Assembly: GCF_000495915.1 (NCBI RefSeq)
Contig: NZ_AOFQ01000055.1
Coordinates: 1-64,000 of the forward strand
From: Stutzerimonas chloritidismutans AW-1
Lineage (GTDB): Bacteria; Pseudomonadota; Gammaproteobacteria; Pseudomonadales; Pseudomonadaceae
Reading direction: 5' to 3'
DNA: 64,000 bases
This document shows positions 48,136-58,450 of this stretch, one piece after another (positions within the stretch are counted from its first letter, which is position 1; each line of letters opens with the position of its first letter). The position numbers and the translations under genes were made by a program. Under the pieces are notes generated by a model that did no database searches, was not told the origin of the DNA, and worked only from the letters and a program-made list of their open reading frames with translations.

Positions 48136-49911
48136 TTACTCCGCCTTCGGTTGCTCGCGCAGACGGATATGCAGATCGCGCAACGCCTTGCTGTCCACCG
48201 CACCCGGCGCCTGGGTCATGACGTCCGCCGCACTCTGGGTTTTCGGGAAGGCAATCACCTCACGAATCGACTGCGCACCGGTCATCAGCATCACCAGGCG
48301 ATCCAGACCGAAGGCCAGACCACCATGTGGCGGAGCGCCGAATTTCAACGCATCGAGGAGGAAGCCGAACTTCTCTTCCTGCTCGGCTTCATCGATGCCG
48401 AGAATGCGGAACACAGTCTGCTGCATTTCCTTGCGATGGATACGGATCGAACCGCCACCCAGCTCGGTACCGTTGAGCACCATGTCGTAGGCACGCGACA
48501 GCGCCGCAGCCGGATTGGCCTCGAGCTCCTGAGGCGAGCACTTCGGCGCGGTGAACGGGTGGTGCAGCGCGCTCAGCGAGCCGTCATCGTTCTCTTCGAA
48601 CATCGGGAAGTCGACCACCCATAGTGGCGCCCAGTCGCAGGTCAACAGCTTGAGGTCGTGACCGATCTTGATGCGCAGCGCACCCAGGGCCTCGGAAACG
48701 ATCTTCGCCTTGTCTGCACCGAAGAACACGATGTCGCCATCGACCGCGCCGACGCGATCGAGAATCACATTGAGGTTGTCTTCCGGGATGAACTTGACGA
48801 TCGGCGACTGCAGGCCTTCAACGCCCTTGGCGCGTTCATTGACCTTGATATAGGCCAGGCCCTTGGCCCCATAGATGCCAACGAACTTGGTGTAATCGTC
48901 GATCTGGCTGCGCGGCATGCTCGCCGCACCCGGGACGCGCAGCGCGGCAACGCGGCCTTTCGGGTCATTGGCCGGACCGGAGAACACCTTGAACTCGACA
49001 GCGTTGAGCTGATCGGCAACATCCACCAGTTCCAGCGGGATGCGCAGGTCGGGCTTATCCGAGCCGTACCGGCGCATGGCCTCTTCGAACGGCATGTGCG
49101 GGAATTCGCCAAACTCCAGATCCAGCACTTCCTTGAACAACTTGCGGATCATGCCTTCGGTGATACCGATGATGTCCGCTTCATCGAGGAAGCTGGTCTC
49201 GATGTCGATCTGGGTGAACTCGGGCTGGCGATCAGCGCGCAGGTCTTCGTCGCGGAAGCACTTGGCGATCTGATAGTAGCGGTCGAAACCGGCAACCATC
49301 AGCAGCTGCTTGAACAGCTGCGGCGACTGCGGCAGGGCAAAGAAATTACCGGCATGGGTGCGGCTCGGGACCAGATAGTCACGCGCGCCTTCAGGTGTCG
49401 GACGCCCCAGGATCGGGGTTTCCACATCGAGAAAGCCGTTGTCATCCAGGTACCGACGAATGCTCGCGGTGATACGCGAGCGCAGCTTGAGCTTCTCGGC
49501 CATTTCCGGGCGACGAAGGTCGATGAAGCGATAGCGCAGTCGCGTCTCCTCGCCCACATCGCTGTATTCGTTGAGAGGGAACGGCGGGGTTTCGGCGTCG
49601 TTCAACACCTCCAGCTCGTAGCCCAGCACCTCGATGGCACCGGAAGCCATATTTGGGTTCACCGCACCAGCTGGGCGCAGGCGGACCTTGCCGGTGATCT
49701 TCACTACATACTCGCTACGCACCTTATCGGCGGTCGCAAAGGTTTCGGCGCGATCCGGATCGAAGACCACCTGAGCCAGGCCCTCACGATCACGCACATC
49801 GAGGAAGATCACCCCGCCGTGGTCACGACGGCGATGTACCCAGCCGCAAAGAGTGATTTCCTGGCCGTCCAGGCTTTCGTTCAATTGGCCGCAATAGTGG
49901 CTGCGCATCAT
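48136..49911 (-). CDS. aspS: Aspartate-tRNA ligase
   Basis: The 591-residue class II synthetase is the bacterial type with an N-terminal OB anticodon domain ([25 protein letters not shown]) and a catalytic core (motif 2 [20 protein letters not shown]; motif 3 [15 protein letters not shown]) interrupted by a GAD insertion. The start [17 protein letters not shown] at 49909-49911 matches Pseudomonas AspRS. The enzyme in P. aeruginosa is non-discriminating and also makes Asp-tRNA(Asn); that is likely here too. Confidence 0.96.
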   Translation of the reverse strand: MMRSHYCGQLNESLDGQEITLCGWVHRRRDHGGVIFLDVRDREGLAQVVFDPDRAETFATADKVRSEYVVKITGKVRLRPAGAVNPNMASGAIEVLGYELEVLNDAETPPFPLNEYSDVGEETRLRYRFIDLRRPEMAEKLKLRSRITASIRRYLDDNGFLDVETPILGRPTPEGARDYLVPSRTHAGNFFALPQSPQLFKQLLMVAGFDRYYQIAKCFRDEDLRADRQPEFTQIDIETSFLDEADIIGITEGMIRKLFKEVLDLEFGEFPHMPFEEAMRRYGSDKPDLRIPLELVDVADQLNAVEFKVFSGPANDPKGRVAALRVPGAASMPRSQIDDYTKFVGIYGAKGLAYIKVNERAKGVEGLQSPIVKFIPEDNLNVILDRVGAVDGDIVFFGADKAKIVSEALGALRIKIGHDLKLLTCDWAPLWVVDFPMFEENDDGSLSALHHPFTAPKCSPQELEANPAAALSRAYDMVLNGTELGGGSIRIHRKEMQQTVFRILGIDEAEQEEKFGFLLDALKFGAPPHGGLAFGLDRLVMLMTGAQSIREVIAFPKTQSAADVMTQAPGAVDSKALRDLHIRLREQPKAE

Positions 49912-50257
49912 GGTGAAGTTCGCTTCTCGTATCTTGAATTCGATGGGGCGCCAGAGCCGCGACAGACTGACAAGACCGTGACTGCTCTGCGCAAGCGGCA
50001 TGTACCGTACGCGATACCGCATTGACGCCGGGCGCCGCAGCACGCACTGGGACCGCCAGGCACAAGCGCGGGATTATATCGAGATAATCACCGCGGCGCA
50101 GCCGTTGCCCTCGCCAACTCGAAATCGAGCCGTTGATGGAACCCTGAATCGATCAGAGCCTTCCAACGGTGAGCATTCGACCAGAAACGTATCGCTTCAC
50201 AACACCACGCATTTTTCTGGCATAACTAACGGCTGAACCATCCACCAGGAGAAAAAC
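49912..50257. other. 346-bp intergenic region between aspS and the Dps-like gene
   Basis: Divergent promoters are expected here. I see no gene, repeat or RNA. The final 40 bases contain an AGGAG ribosome site (about 50246-50250) for the Dps-like gene. Confidence 0.55.
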
Positions 50258-50728
50258 ATGGAAATCAACATTGGCATCGCCGAACAGGACCGTGCAGCCA
50301 TCGCCGAAGGCCTGTCGCGCCTGCTCGCCGACACCTACACCCTGTATCTGAAGACCCATAACTTCCATTGGAACGTCACGGGGCCGATGTTCAACACGCT
50401 GCACACCATGTTCGAAACCCAGTACACCGAACTCGCCATCGCCGTGGACGATATTGCCGAACGCATCCGCACGCTAGGATTCCCGGCGCCGGGCACCTAC
50501 GCGGCATACGCCCGCCTGAGTTCGATCAAGGAAGAGGAAGGCGTCCCCTCCGCCGAAGAGATGATCAAGCTGTTGGTCGAAGGCCAGGAAGCCGTTGTAC
50601 GAACCGCCCGCGGTATCTTCCCGCTACTGGACAAGGTCAACGACGAGCCGACCGCCGACCTCCTGACTCAACGCATGCAGAGCCACGAAAAAACTGCATG
50701 GATGCTGCGCAGCCTGCTTTCGGCCTAA
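50258..50728 (+). CDS. Dps family ferritin-like protein
   Basis: The 156-residue protein has the Dps pattern [28 protein letters not shown], whose His and Glu/Asp residues make the ferroxidase site at the subunit interface, and [11 protein letters not shown]. Dps-type 12-mers store iron and shield DNA from oxidative damage. An AGGAG site precedes the ATG. It is divergent from aspS, as in P. aeruginosa. Confidence 0.93.
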   Translation: MEINIGIAEQDRAAIAEGLSRLLADTYTLYLKTHNFHWNVTGPMFNTLHTMFETQYTELAIAVDDIAERIRTLGFPAPGTYAAYARLSSIKEEEGVPSAEEMIKLLVEGQEAVVRTARGIFPLLDKVNDEPTADLLTQRMQSHEKTAWMLRSLLSA

Positions 50729-51001
50729 GTTTCGCTACTGGGCGGAGCGCCATATTCGCTCTGCCCAGATCGCAACGCATCTGCTGCGAAACAGCCCGTC
50801 TTCGAGCACTCTCCGCACTCGAAGCCACGACGGCGAACACGCTCATTTGAGCCCCCTCCTCCTTTCCTGTTAAATACGCCGCGCTGCAGCCCGGACCCGC
50901 GCGGTTTCTCGAACAGTGTTCAGCCCTGACCGACGAACGTTTTCCACGAACTCCAGGCCTGCGGCTTCTCTGTCGTGTTATCAACCGTGAGCCATACAAG
51001 A

Positions 51002-51601
51002 ATGTTAAAGATCGTCCATGTCCTGGCGGGCGTCGTTGCCCTATTGCTGTCCTTTGTTCCAAGCCTGCGCGGCGCGGCGCCACTACTGCTGCAGCCCGAC
51101 GCCTTGTGCCTGCTGATGCTCGGCCTGCTGAACGTTCAATTCGCCCCATCTGCCCAGTTGATCGACAGCCGCACCCGGCCAGTCATAATCGCTGCGTCAG
51201 CACTGCTACTCCTATCTATCGCGCTGCAGGCCGTCATCGTACTTGTAGCTTTGCCACAGATCGCCGGCCAGCCCGCAACACTCGCCAGCCTGCTGCTCGC
51301 CCTTGTGGCCGTGCTGCTGCACCTCGCCACGCCACGCGGCCTGAGCAAGCAGGCAAAACCGGCTCGCACAAACACCCGCGCGCCATCGGCAGCAGGGCGC
51401 GAGGCTGGCACCGTAAAATGGTTCAACACATCCAAGGGGTTCGGATTCATTTCCCGGGACAGCGGAGATGACGTATTCGTCCACTTCCGCGCCATCCGCG
51501 GCGAAGGGCACCGCATCCTGGTCGAGGGCCAGCGCGTGGAGTTCACCATCATGATGCGGGACAAGGGGCTGCAGGCCGAAGACGTCGTCCCGATCGAGTA
51601 G
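51002..51601 (+). CDS. Membrane-anchored cold-shock domain protein
   Basis: The 199-residue protein joins an N-terminal hydrophobic domain (about residues 1-108; up to four helices, starting [19 protein letters not shown]) to a C-terminal cold-shock domain ([29 protein letters not shown]). That domain keeps the RNP1 (KGFGFI) and RNP2 (VFVHF) nucleic-acid motifs. A linker rich in Pro, Ala, Arg and Thr lies between. The start is not certain: an upstream GTG at 50975 or 50987 is in frame. Function is unknown. Confidence 0.85.
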   Translation: MLKIVHVLAGVVALLLSFVPSLRGAAPLLLQPDALCLLMLGLLNVQFAPSAQLIDSRTRPVIIAASALLLLSIALQAVIVLVALPQIAGQPATLASLLLALVAVLLHLATPRGLSKQAKPARTNTRAPSAAGREAGTVKWFNTSKGFGFISRDSGDDVFVHFRAIRGEGHRILVEGQRVEFTIMMRDKGLQAEDVVPIE

Positions 51602-51620
51602 GACGACCGAGCAAGCTGCC

Positions 51621-51651
51621 ACGGGGCGAAGTCACCACGGCGCCCCGTTTC
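51621..51651 (+). terminator. Terminator after the cold-shock gene
   Basis: ACGGGGCG / CGCCCCGT stem with a twelve-base loop, followed by TTCTC. It sits between converging stops and slyX. Confidence 0.6.
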
Positions 51652-51656
51652 TCAAT

Positions 51657-51869
51657 TCAATAATGCGGTGGAGGCGCCTCGTCCTCACCAGCGTCCATTG
51701 GAACCTGCATTTCCTCCTGACGTTTTGCCAGTGCGCGCAGCTGAAGCTGCAGACGCTCCATGATCCGCTGTTGCTCGACGAGCACATCGTTCAGCGTCTG
51801 GATCGTATCGTCCTGAAACGCCAGACGCGTTTCCAGATCCATCACTCTCGATTCAAGGTCCACAGTCAT
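51657..51869 (-). CDS. slyX: SlyX family protein
   Basis: A 70-residue coiled-coil protein ([41 protein letters not shown]) ending in PPPHY, as in SlyX. The function is not settled. Its ATG overlaps the stop of the HIT gene by four bases, so it is translated after it. Confidence 0.92.
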   Translation of the reverse strand: MTVDLESRVMDLETRLAFQDDTIQTLNDVLVEQQRIMERLQLQLRALAKRQEEMQVPMDAGEDEAPPPHY

Positions 51870-52288
51870 ACTCCAAAACGAAAGTGATCGGTCAGCACCA
51901 ACTTTAGCTTGTCCCTGATGGCTGCCACCTGCTCGTCACTGTAAGGCTTCGCCGGATGCCTACCCCACACCGGCGCTGGCCAGGCAGCATCATCGCGTCG
52001 CCGCGCAATGACATGCATATGCAGCTGCCCGACGACATTACCAAGCGTGGCGACATTCATCTTATCGGCGCCGAAGGTGTCCTTGACGGTCTCGGCCAGC
52101 GCAGTGGCCTCCTTCCACAGCGCCAGCTGATCAGCCGCATCCAGCTGAAACAACTCACTAATCTCTTCGCGACGCGGCACCAGAATGAACCAGGGGTACT
52201 GCGAGTCGTTCATCAACAGCAACCGACAGAGCGGGAAGTCACCAAGCAGCAACGTGTCCTGCTCCAGACGTGAATCAAGTACAAACAT
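51866..52288 (-). CDS. HIT domain protein (variant histidine triad)
   Basis: The 140-residue nucleotide-binding HIT-like protein has motif [17 protein letters not shown]. The first histidine of the usual H-x-H-x-H triad is Gln; the nucleophile position keeps His. The ATG at 52286-52288 ([12 protein letters not shown]) has a very strong poly-G ribosome site (GGGGGG). An in-frame start 34 codons upstream is rejected. The gene leads the HIT-slyX pair. Confidence 0.9.
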   Translation of the reverse strand: MFVLDSRLEQDTLLLGDFPLCRLLLMNDSQYPWFILVPRREEISELFQLDAADQLALWKEATALAETVKDTFGADKMNVATLGNVVGQLHMHVIARRRDDAAWPAPVWGRHPAKPYSDEQVAAIRDKLKLVLTDHFRFGV

Positions 52289-52720
52289 AAGCCCCCCCTT
52301 GCGAAGCAAACCCCGCGCGAATGCGCCGTAGGAAACAGGTAAAAAGGATACCTCAGACATCCCGGACGACAATCTGGCAACCGCGCACAAGATTGGTGCC
52401 TTACCTCAGAAAATGCGCCGCCTTTCAGTGCAATGCGACCCCAGTATTTCTCCGCAACGCCCGATTAGCTCAATCATGAATTCTGAGTACGATTCTTGCT
52501 AGACGATCTATGCGAACGCTAGGGCGGCTTCAAAACACCGCAATCAGCGTCACACAGCTTGCTCTAGCGCTGCACTAGAGCTAAACAGTACATTCTCTGG
52601 ATGGCTTTTCGCGAGAGCAGCCAAAATTGGCTAAAGCCTGATGCGGGACTAAGAAGTTGCACCCTTTCCGCCCACGCGCGGCAAGGTAAGCACCGTTTTT
52701 AAACCAAAGGAGCAATCACA
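52289..52720. other. 432-bp intergenic region upstream of oprD
   Basis: No gene was found. It holds the oprD promoter, an inverted repeat at 52561-52581, and an AAAGGAG ribosome site at about 52707-52713. Confidence 0.6.
52561..52581. promoter_or_regulatory. Inverted repeat upstream of oprD
   Basis: GCTCTAG at 52561-52567 and CTAGAGC at 52575-52581 form perfect 7-bp arms with a seven-base spacer, 140 bases before the oprD ATG. The layout fits a dimeric regulator site, but no regulator is assigned. Confidence 0.45.
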
Positions 52721-53950
52721 ATGAAAGTGATGAAGTGGAGCGTAATCGCCCTGGCCGTATCGGCGGGCACCTCCCAGATGGCGTTGGCCAGCCAGCAGTC
52801 GGAGTCCAAGGGATTCGTCGAAGATGCGAGCCTGGATCTGTTGCTGCGCAACACGTATTGGAACCGTGACCACAAAGATGGCGTCGACGACCGCAACACC
52901 TGGGCGCAGGGCTTCATCACCACCTTCGAGTCCGGCTTCACCCAAGGCACCATCGGCGTCGGTATCGATGCTTACGGCCTGCTAGGCGTCAAGCTTGATG
53001 GTGGCCAGGGCGACATGTTCCCCGGAGAGCCGAAGAATTGGGAAGACGATATCTCCGAAGCGGGCGCGGCGGTGAAATTCCGCCTCTCCAATACCACGCT
53101 CAAGTACGGCAATCAGTTCGTCAATCTTCCGGTCATCGCCTCGGATGACTCCCGCCTGCTGCCTGAAGCCTTTACCGGCACCCTGATCACCAGCAGCGAG
53201 ATCGAAGGCCTCGAACTGAACGCCGGCCACTTCACCGCGGACAGCCCGATGGGCTCCCCCGCGCGTGACGACCTCGGCCTGAAGAGTCTCGACGTCTTCG
53301 GTGGTACTTATGCCTTCACCGATAACCTCAGCGCGTCGCTGTACTTCTCTGATGTCGAAGACACCTACGACAAGAAGTACGCCAACGTTAACTACGTGAT
53401 GCCGCTCGCAGATGATCAATCGCTGACCTTCGACCTCAACTACTACAAGACCGACGACATTGAAGATCGAGTAGCGGTCAACGCTGATGACAACACCATT
53501 TGGAGTTTGTCGGCCAAGTATGCAGTCGGTGCCCACGCTTTCATCCTCGCTCACCAGCGCGTAACCGGTGATACCGGCTATCTATACGACAACGGCGACG
53601 GCGGCGGCTCCATTTGGGTAGCCAACTCCTATCTCTCCGACTTCAACTTCAAGGACGAGCGCTCCTGGCAAGCGAGCTACGAGCTGGACTTCAGCAGCTA
53701 TGGCGTGTCCGGTCTGCAGTGGAAGACCGCCTATGTGCGCGGCGATAACATCGACGCAGCCTATTACGGCGGTGAAGGCGAGGCGACCGAGCGTGAACTC
53801 TTCAACCAGGTTTCCTACACCTTCCAAGATGGCGCTGCCAAGGACCTGACCCTGCGCGCACGCAACTCTATCCTGCGTACCAACAACCCCGCTTGGAACG
53901 ATATTAACGAATGGCGCCTGTACGCCATTTATCCGATCAGCATCCTGTAA
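52721..53950 (+). CDS. oprD: OprD family outer-membrane porin
   Basis: The 409-residue barrel porin starts MKVMKWSVIALAVSAG with signal peptide ending ALA (near residue 23), and has the family blocks GFVEDASLDLLLRNTYWNRD and EGLELNAGHFT with C-terminal YPISIL. It is in the same neighbourhood as P. aeruginosa oprD (slyX-HIT-oprD-proS), the basic-amino-acid and carbapenem porin. It is about 30 residues shorter, mainly in loops. An AAAGGAG site and terminator frame it. Confidence 0.93.
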   Translation: MKVMKWSVIALAVSAGTSQMALASQQSESKGFVEDASLDLLLRNTYWNRDHKDGVDDRNTWAQGFITTFESGFTQGTIGVGIDAYGLLGVKLDGGQGDMFPGEPKNWEDDISEAGAAVKFRLSNTTLKYGNQFVNLPVIASDDSRLLPEAFTGTLITSSEIEGLELNAGHFTADSPMGSPARDDLGLKSLDVFGGTYAFTDNLSASLYFSDVEDTYDKKYANVNYVMPLADDQSLTFDLNYYKTDDIEDRVAVNADDNTIWSLSAKYAVGAHAFILAHQRVTGDTGYLYDNGDGGGSIWVANSYLSDFNFKDERSWQASYELDFSSYGVSGLQWKTAYVRGDNIDAAYYGGEGEATERELFNQVSYTFQDGAAKDLTLRARNSILRTNNPAWNDINEWRLYAIYPISIL

Positions 53951-53970
53951 CCGGCGGCAAGCGCAGCACC

Positions 53971-54005
53971 GAGGAGCCCGGCCAATTGGCCGGGCTCCTC
54001 TTTTT
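53971..54005 (+). terminator. Terminator after oprD
   Basis: GAGGAGCCCGGCCAATTGGC extends into a perfect 15-bp self-complementary stem, followed by TTTTT. Confidence 0.95.
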
Positions 54006-54123
54006 CATTCGGCAGTCGGCCCCATGCGTCCGCTCGCTCTGACCGACTTCTGTACGCTTCTTTCCCGCAGCCGTACAATGCCGAGCCAAATTCCAGCCTC
54101 TTCTGCAAGGACACAACGGCCAC

Positions 54124-55839
54124 ATGCGCACCAGTCAGTTCCTGCTCTCGACCCTCAAAGAAACCCCATCCGATGCAGTGGTCATCAGTCACCAACTCAT
54201 GCTGCGTGCCGGGATGATTCGCAAGCTGGCGTCCGGTCTCTACACCTGGATGCCGATGGGGCTGCGTGCGCTGCGAAAGGCCGAGGCCATCGTTCGCGAG
54301 GAAATGAACAAGGCAGGCGCCCTGGAAGTGCTGATGCCGGCCATTCAACCAGCCGAGCTCTGGCAGGAGTCCGGCCGCTGGGAGCAGTACGGCCCGGAGC
54401 TGCTGCGTCTGAAGGACCGCCACAATCGCGAATTCTGTGTCGGCCCGACCCACGAAGAGGTCATCACCGACCTGGCACGCAACGAGCTTCACAGCTACAA
54501 GCAGCTGCCGATCAACTTCTATCAGATCCAGACCAAATTCCGCGACGAAATCCGTCCGCGCTTCGGCCTCATGCGCGGCCGCGAGTTCCTGATGAAGGAC
54601 GCCTACTCCTTCCACCTGTCCCAGGAATCGCTGCAGGAAACCTACGACCGCATGCACGAGGCGTACTGCAACGTCTTCACTCGCCTCGGGCTCGACTTCC
54701 GTCCGGTGCAAGCCGACACCGGCTCCATCGGCGGAACCGGCTCGCACGAGTTCCACGTACTGGCTGAGTCTGGCGAAGACGACATCGCGTTCAGCGACAC
54801 CTCCGACTACGCCGCCAACATCGAGAAGGCCGAAGCCATTCCGCGCGAAACCGATCGTGCGGCACCAAGCGAAGAAATGCGCCTGGTAGACACACCGAAT
54901 GCCAAGACGATCATCGAACTCGTCGAGCAGTTCGGCCTCGCCATCGAGAAAACGGTAAAAACGCTGGTCGTTCATGGCGTCGAAGACGGCCAACTGATCG
55001 CCCTCATCGTACGCGGCGATCACGAACTCAACGAGATCAAGGCCGCCAACCTTGAGCAGGTTGCCAGCCCGTTGGTATTCGCCTCGGAAGCGGAAATCCG
55101 CGCCGCGATTGGTGCCGGCCCCGGTTCACTGGGCCCACTGAACCTGACGATTCCCTGCGTCATCGACCGCTCGGTTGCGCTGATGAGCGATTTCGGTGCC
55201 GGCGCCAACGTCGACGACAAGCACTACTTCGGCCTGAACTGGGAGCGTGACCTGCCGCTACCGCAGATCGCCGATCTGCGTAATGTGGTTGCCGGTGATC
55301 CGAGCCCGGACGGACAGGGGAATCTGGTAATCAAACGCGGTATCGAGGTCGGCCATATCTTCCAGCTGGGCACCAAGTACAGCGAGGCTATGAATTGCCG
55401 GGTGATGGGTGAGAACGGCAAACCGGCCACTCTGATCATGGGCTGCTACGGCATCGGCGTATCCCGCGTGGTTGCCGCGGCGATCGAGCAGAACTACGAC
55501 GACCGCGGCATTCTCTGGCCAGACGCGCTCGCGCCTTTCCAGATCGCCCTGGTACCGATGAAGTACGAAAATGAAGCGGTTCGTGAGGCTACCGACCGAC
55601 TCTACGCCGAACTGACGGCAGCAGGTTACGAAGTGCTGCTCGATGACCGTGACAAAAAGACCAGCCCCGGCGTCAAATTCGCCGACATGGAGCTGATCGG
55701 CATCCCGCACCGCATTGTCATCAGCGATCGCGGGCTGGCCGACGGCACCCTGGAATACAAGCACCGCCGCGACGCGCAGCCTCAGCCAGTCGCGACTGCT
55801 GACATCCTGTCCTTCATCAACTCGCGTGCTCATCGCTGA
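54124..55839 (+). CDS. proS: Proline-tRNA ligase
   Basis: The 571-residue prokaryote-type class II synthetase has motif 2 [20 protein letters not shown], an insertion (editing) domain (about 225-400), motif 3 [17 protein letters not shown], and a C-terminal anticodon domain. The editing domain removes mischarged alanine. It is followed by a lipoprotein gene 9 bases on. Confidence 0.97.
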   Translation: MRTSQFLLSTLKETPSDAVVISHQLMLRAGMIRKLASGLYTWMPMGLRALRKAEAIVREEMNKAGALEVLMPAIQPAELWQESGRWEQYGPELLRLKDRHNREFCVGPTHEEVITDLARNELHSYKQLPINFYQIQTKFRDEIRPRFGLMRGREFLMKDAYSFHLSQESLQETYDRMHEAYCNVFTRLGLDFRPVQADTGSIGGTGSHEFHVLAESGEDDIAFSDTSDYAANIEKAEAIPRETDRAAPSEEMRLVDTPNAKTIIELVEQFGLAIEKTVKTLVVHGVEDGQLIALIVRGDHELNEIKAANLEQVASPLVFASEAEIRAAIGAGPGSLGPLNLTIPCVIDRSVALMSDFGAGANVDDKHYFGLNWERDLPLPQIADLRNVVAGDPSPDGQGNLVIKRGIEVGHIFQLGTKYSEAMNCRVMGENGKPATLIMGCYGIGVSRVVAAAIEQNYDDRGILWPDALAPFQIALVPMKYENEAVREATDRLYAELTAAGYEVLLDDRDKKTSPGVKFADMELIGIPHRIVISDRGLADGTLEYKHRRDAQPQPVATADILSFINSRAHR

Positions 55840-55848
55840 TCGGAAATC

Positions 55849-56781
55849 ATGCTCAACCGACGTATTGTCGTTTCAACCAGCGCCGCGCTCTGCGCGGCGT
55901 TGCTCCTTGGCGGCTGCGCCAATCACTTGCCGCAGCGCAGCGAGCACGAGGCGCGTGTCGAGCGCAAACTGCTCGACCACAGCCTGCGCATCGAACTCGG
56001 TGAACCCCAGGTGCTCGAACTGCCGCAGCGGCGTATCCGCGTGCAAGAGCAGATGACATTCGAAGTCACCGATTTCGAAGTAACCCGCCGTTACGATCGC
56101 TATACGCCTTACCAGCCCTGGCGAGAGCTGTACGAGATTCCGCTGGGCGTCGTCGCAGTGGTCGCCGGCGTAGGCGCAAACGTGCTCAACGTGGTGATGC
56201 TCGGCAACATGCCAGAGAGCGCGACTCGCGACTGGATCAGCTACGGCTTCGCCGGCATCAACCCGTTCATGAATGCCGAGTCCAATGGCCGCTCGCAGCA
56301 GAATCTGGCCAGCCTCGACGAGCAACGCCGGGATGCGCGGCTCGAGTACACCAGCCTGCCTTGGGCGGAGCGTCCGGTGCTCGTCAGCGCCGGTCCGCAC
56401 ACTCACGAGCTGTCGACCGATCGTCACGGCGTCTTGCGCCTGAATCTTCTCGACGGGCCGTTCGCTGATCAGGACGTCACGCAGATCGGCAAGTTGCAGC
56501 TGTCGGTTGAGGATGAACAGGATGGCACCCGGGCAGAGGCCACGCTGCTTGTAAGCCACAAGCTGCGCGGCAAGCTGCAAGAAGCTCACGACCTGATCTT
56601 CGATGACCTGGAAGGCGACGACGTCGCGCAATGGGTGCATCGCGTCCGGCGCCTGTCCGAACTTGGTCTGGAAGAAGAAGCCAGCGAACTGGAGCAGAGC
56701 CTGATAGAGCTGACGCGCAACGACCCCGAGCTGCAACAGCACTTTCTGCAAAGTCTGATCGAAGGCAGCAACGGAAACTGA
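55849..56781 (+). CDS. Orphan lipoprotein upstream of a lytic transglycosylase
   Basis: The 310-residue protein has a lipoprotein signal ending LLLGGC (Cys23), an outer-membrane type +2 Ala. A hydrophobic segment (IPLGVVAVVAGVGANVLNVVML, about residues 97-120) and a C-terminal helical acidic region follow. No known catalytic motif was seen. It lies 9 bases after proS and 5 bases before the transglycosylase gene, so it is probably translated with it. Confidence 0.82.
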   Translation: MLNRRIVVSTSAALCAALLLGGCANHLPQRSEHEARVERKLLDHSLRIELGEPQVLELPQRRIRVQEQMTFEVTDFEVTRRYDRYTPYQPWRELYEIPLGVVAVVAGVGANVLNVVMLGNMPESATRDWISYGFAGINPFMNAESNGRSQQNLASLDEQRRDARLEYTSLPWAERPVLVSAGPHTHELSTDRHGVLRLNLLDGPFADQDVTQIGKLQLSVEDEQDGTRAEATLLVSHKLRGKLQEAHDLIFDDLEGDDVAQWVHRVRRLSELGLEEEASELEQSLIELTRNDPELQQHFLQSLIEGSNGN

Positions 56782-56786
56782 AACCG

Positions 56787-57359
56787 ATGAAGACGCCTGC
56801 TCTTCTTCTCGCATTGCTGCTGGTGAGCGCCCTGCCGGCAGCAGCCAATATCCGTCAAGCGCCCGAACCCGAACTCCGCGACCTCATGCAGAGGACAGTC
56901 GCTGAGGCGGACAGCTTTCAGGATCGCTTCGATGCAGAGGTCTGGCTGGTCGACATGTCCGGCCGACTCAAGCGCTACATCCCCGATGCCGAAGAGCGGC
57001 TGGCGCTGCTCCGACTGGTGCATCGCGAGGCGAGCAAGGCGGGCCTGAAGCCGGAACTGGTGCTGGCGCTGATCCATGCCGAAAGCCTATTCGACCGATT
57101 TGCAATCTCCAGCGTTGGCGCGCAGGGCATGATGCAGGTGATGCCATTCTGGAAAGCGGAACTGGGTCGACCACAAGACAACCTCACCGACAACGCCACC
57201 AATCTTCGCTATGGCTGCACCATCCTCAGCTATTACCTGAACAAGGAAAATGGCGACATCAACCGGGCGCTCGCGCGCTACAACGGCAGCCTCGGGCAGA
57301 ATCGCTATCCGGTCAAGGTGATCGGCTTCTGGCAGGATTTCTGGTACGTCAAACCCTGA
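56787..57359 (+). CDS. Lytic transglycosylase (SLT domain)
   Basis: The 190-residue protein has a signal peptide (LLLALLLVSALPAAA) and a goose-type SLT domain: catalytic Glu99 in LALIHAESLFDRFA, then SVGAQGMMQVMP and RYNGSLGQNRYP. Such enzymes cut peptidoglycan to anhydro-muropeptides in the periplasm. The start overlaps the region just past the lipoprotein stop. Confidence 0.93.
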   Translation: MKTPALLLALLLVSALPAAANIRQAPEPELRDLMQRTVAEADSFQDRFDAEVWLVDMSGRLKRYIPDAEERLALLRLVHREASKAGLKPELVLALIHAESLFDRFAISSVGAQGMMQVMPFWKAELGRPQDNLTDNATNLRYGCTILSYYLNKENGDINRALARYNGSLGQNRYPVKVIGFWQDFWYVKP

Positions 57360-57372
57360 GTCACCAGGCGGG

Positions 57373-57831
57373 CTACTCGCCCTTCAGCCGCGCCAGATGC
57401 ACAAGGATGCCCTCGGCAGTCTGTTCGCCAACCAGGCGCTCGCGCACCTTCCCCTGGTCGTCAACCAGATAGGTCACCGGCAGCACCTCGCTACGCGGCA
57501 ATTGCAGACGCTCGGCGGGATCATCACTGAGCACACGGAAGTCGATACCCAGCGCCTTGGCGGCCTGAGCGAGCTCTTCGCCGCGCAACTCGTCGAAATT
57601 CACACCCAACACTGCCAGTCCCTGCTCGGTTTCGGCCAAGGCGTTCAGCTCCGGAATCTCGGTGCGGCAGGGACCGCACCATTCGGCCCAGTAATTGATC
57701 AGCAGCCACTGCCCCTGCAGCTGTGCCGCAGTCACTTCACGCCCGTGCTGGTCGATCCCCCAATCCTTTTCGCAGGCAGACAGGAACAGGCAGCTCAGCA
57801 GGAGCAGCAACGAGGCGATCGGTTTGGTCAT
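57373..57831 (-). CDS. Thioredoxin-like/TlpA-type lipoprotein
   Basis: The 152-residue protein has a lipoprotein signal ending CLFLSAC and a TlpA/ResA-type thioredoxin fold with active-site WCGPC in YWAEWCGPCRTEIPEL. The ATG at 57829-57831 is favoured because AAGGA lies nine bases upstream. The ATG three codons earlier follows AAGGA directly, with no room for initiation. It is convergent with the transglycosylase gene. Confidence 0.92.
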   Translation of the reverse strand: MTKPIASLLLLLSCLFLSACEKDWGIDQHGREVTAAQLQGQWLLINYWAEWCGPCRTEIPELNALAETEQGLAVLGVNFDELRGEELAQAAKALGIDFRVLSDDPAERLQLPRSEVLPVTYLVDDQGKVRERLVGEQTAEGILVHLARLKGE

Positions 57832-58056
57832 GGTGCTCATTCCTTAACGTATACGGCCGAGGATACCGCTGCGTTGCAGTCAAGGCACGCCTGGGACGAC
57901 CCGATCCTGACGCAGACCGTGGCGGCGCCAAGTAACCGTCGCGCTTTTCGCCGTTATGCGAGTCCGATCACGCGCGGCGGCGCTCAAGTGCACAGTTTTG
58001 TCGGACCTGCACTGCCTATAATTCCGCACCCACCACCGTATGCCAGTAGCGAAGCC

Positions 58057-58449
58057 ATGTCCCAACTCCACGACAAACTGATCGGCACCGTACCCTCACG
58101 CATCGTCGAGCAAGCCGCCATCGCCCTCACTACCTATGACGGGCGCGTAGCTGAATTCAATGTCGCCAGCTGGTTGCAGCTGCAGGGACACGCAGGGCTC
58201 ATGGTGTCTCTCGTCGCCAAATATCGCGATGGACAGCAGCAGCGAGAAGCGATCATTGATCACGGACGCACCGATGGCGCAGGCAAGATTCTGCTGTCCG
58301 GCGTCGCGCGGCTACCGGTCCGACACAAGATCGAGGAGTTGCAGATTCACCTGCGTCCTGCCGCCACGGTAGCTGCAATCACCGTCGAAGAGCTGTTCGC
58401 TCACCCGGTCGAGCCCGTAGCCGCCGAAATGAAAGCCGTCCAGGCCTGA
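58057..58449 (+). CDS. Conserved hypothetical protein
   Basis: A 130-residue protein (MSQLHDKLIGTVPSRIVEQA...) with no signal or membrane segment. The sequence shows beta-strand-rich blocks with EAIIDHGRTDGAGKILLSG. No catalytic motif was recognised. It matches a gene at this place in P. aeruginosa. Confidence 0.82.
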   Translation: MSQLHDKLIGTVPSRIVEQAAIALTTYDGRVAEFNVASWLQLQGHAGLMVSLVAKYRDGQQQREAIIDHGRTDGAGKILLSGVARLPVRHKIEELQIHLRPAATVAAITVEELFAHPVEPVAAEMKAVQA

Positions 58450-58450
58450 T

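Noticed and set aside
48658..50025. 455-residue open frame on the + strand opposite aspS
   Set aside because: It is antisense to a clear aspartyl-tRNA synthetase, has no recognisable domain, and no ribosome site. High GC makes long shadow frames common here.
53929..55023. 364-residue open frame opposite proS
   Set aside because: Antisense to proS with no family resemblance.
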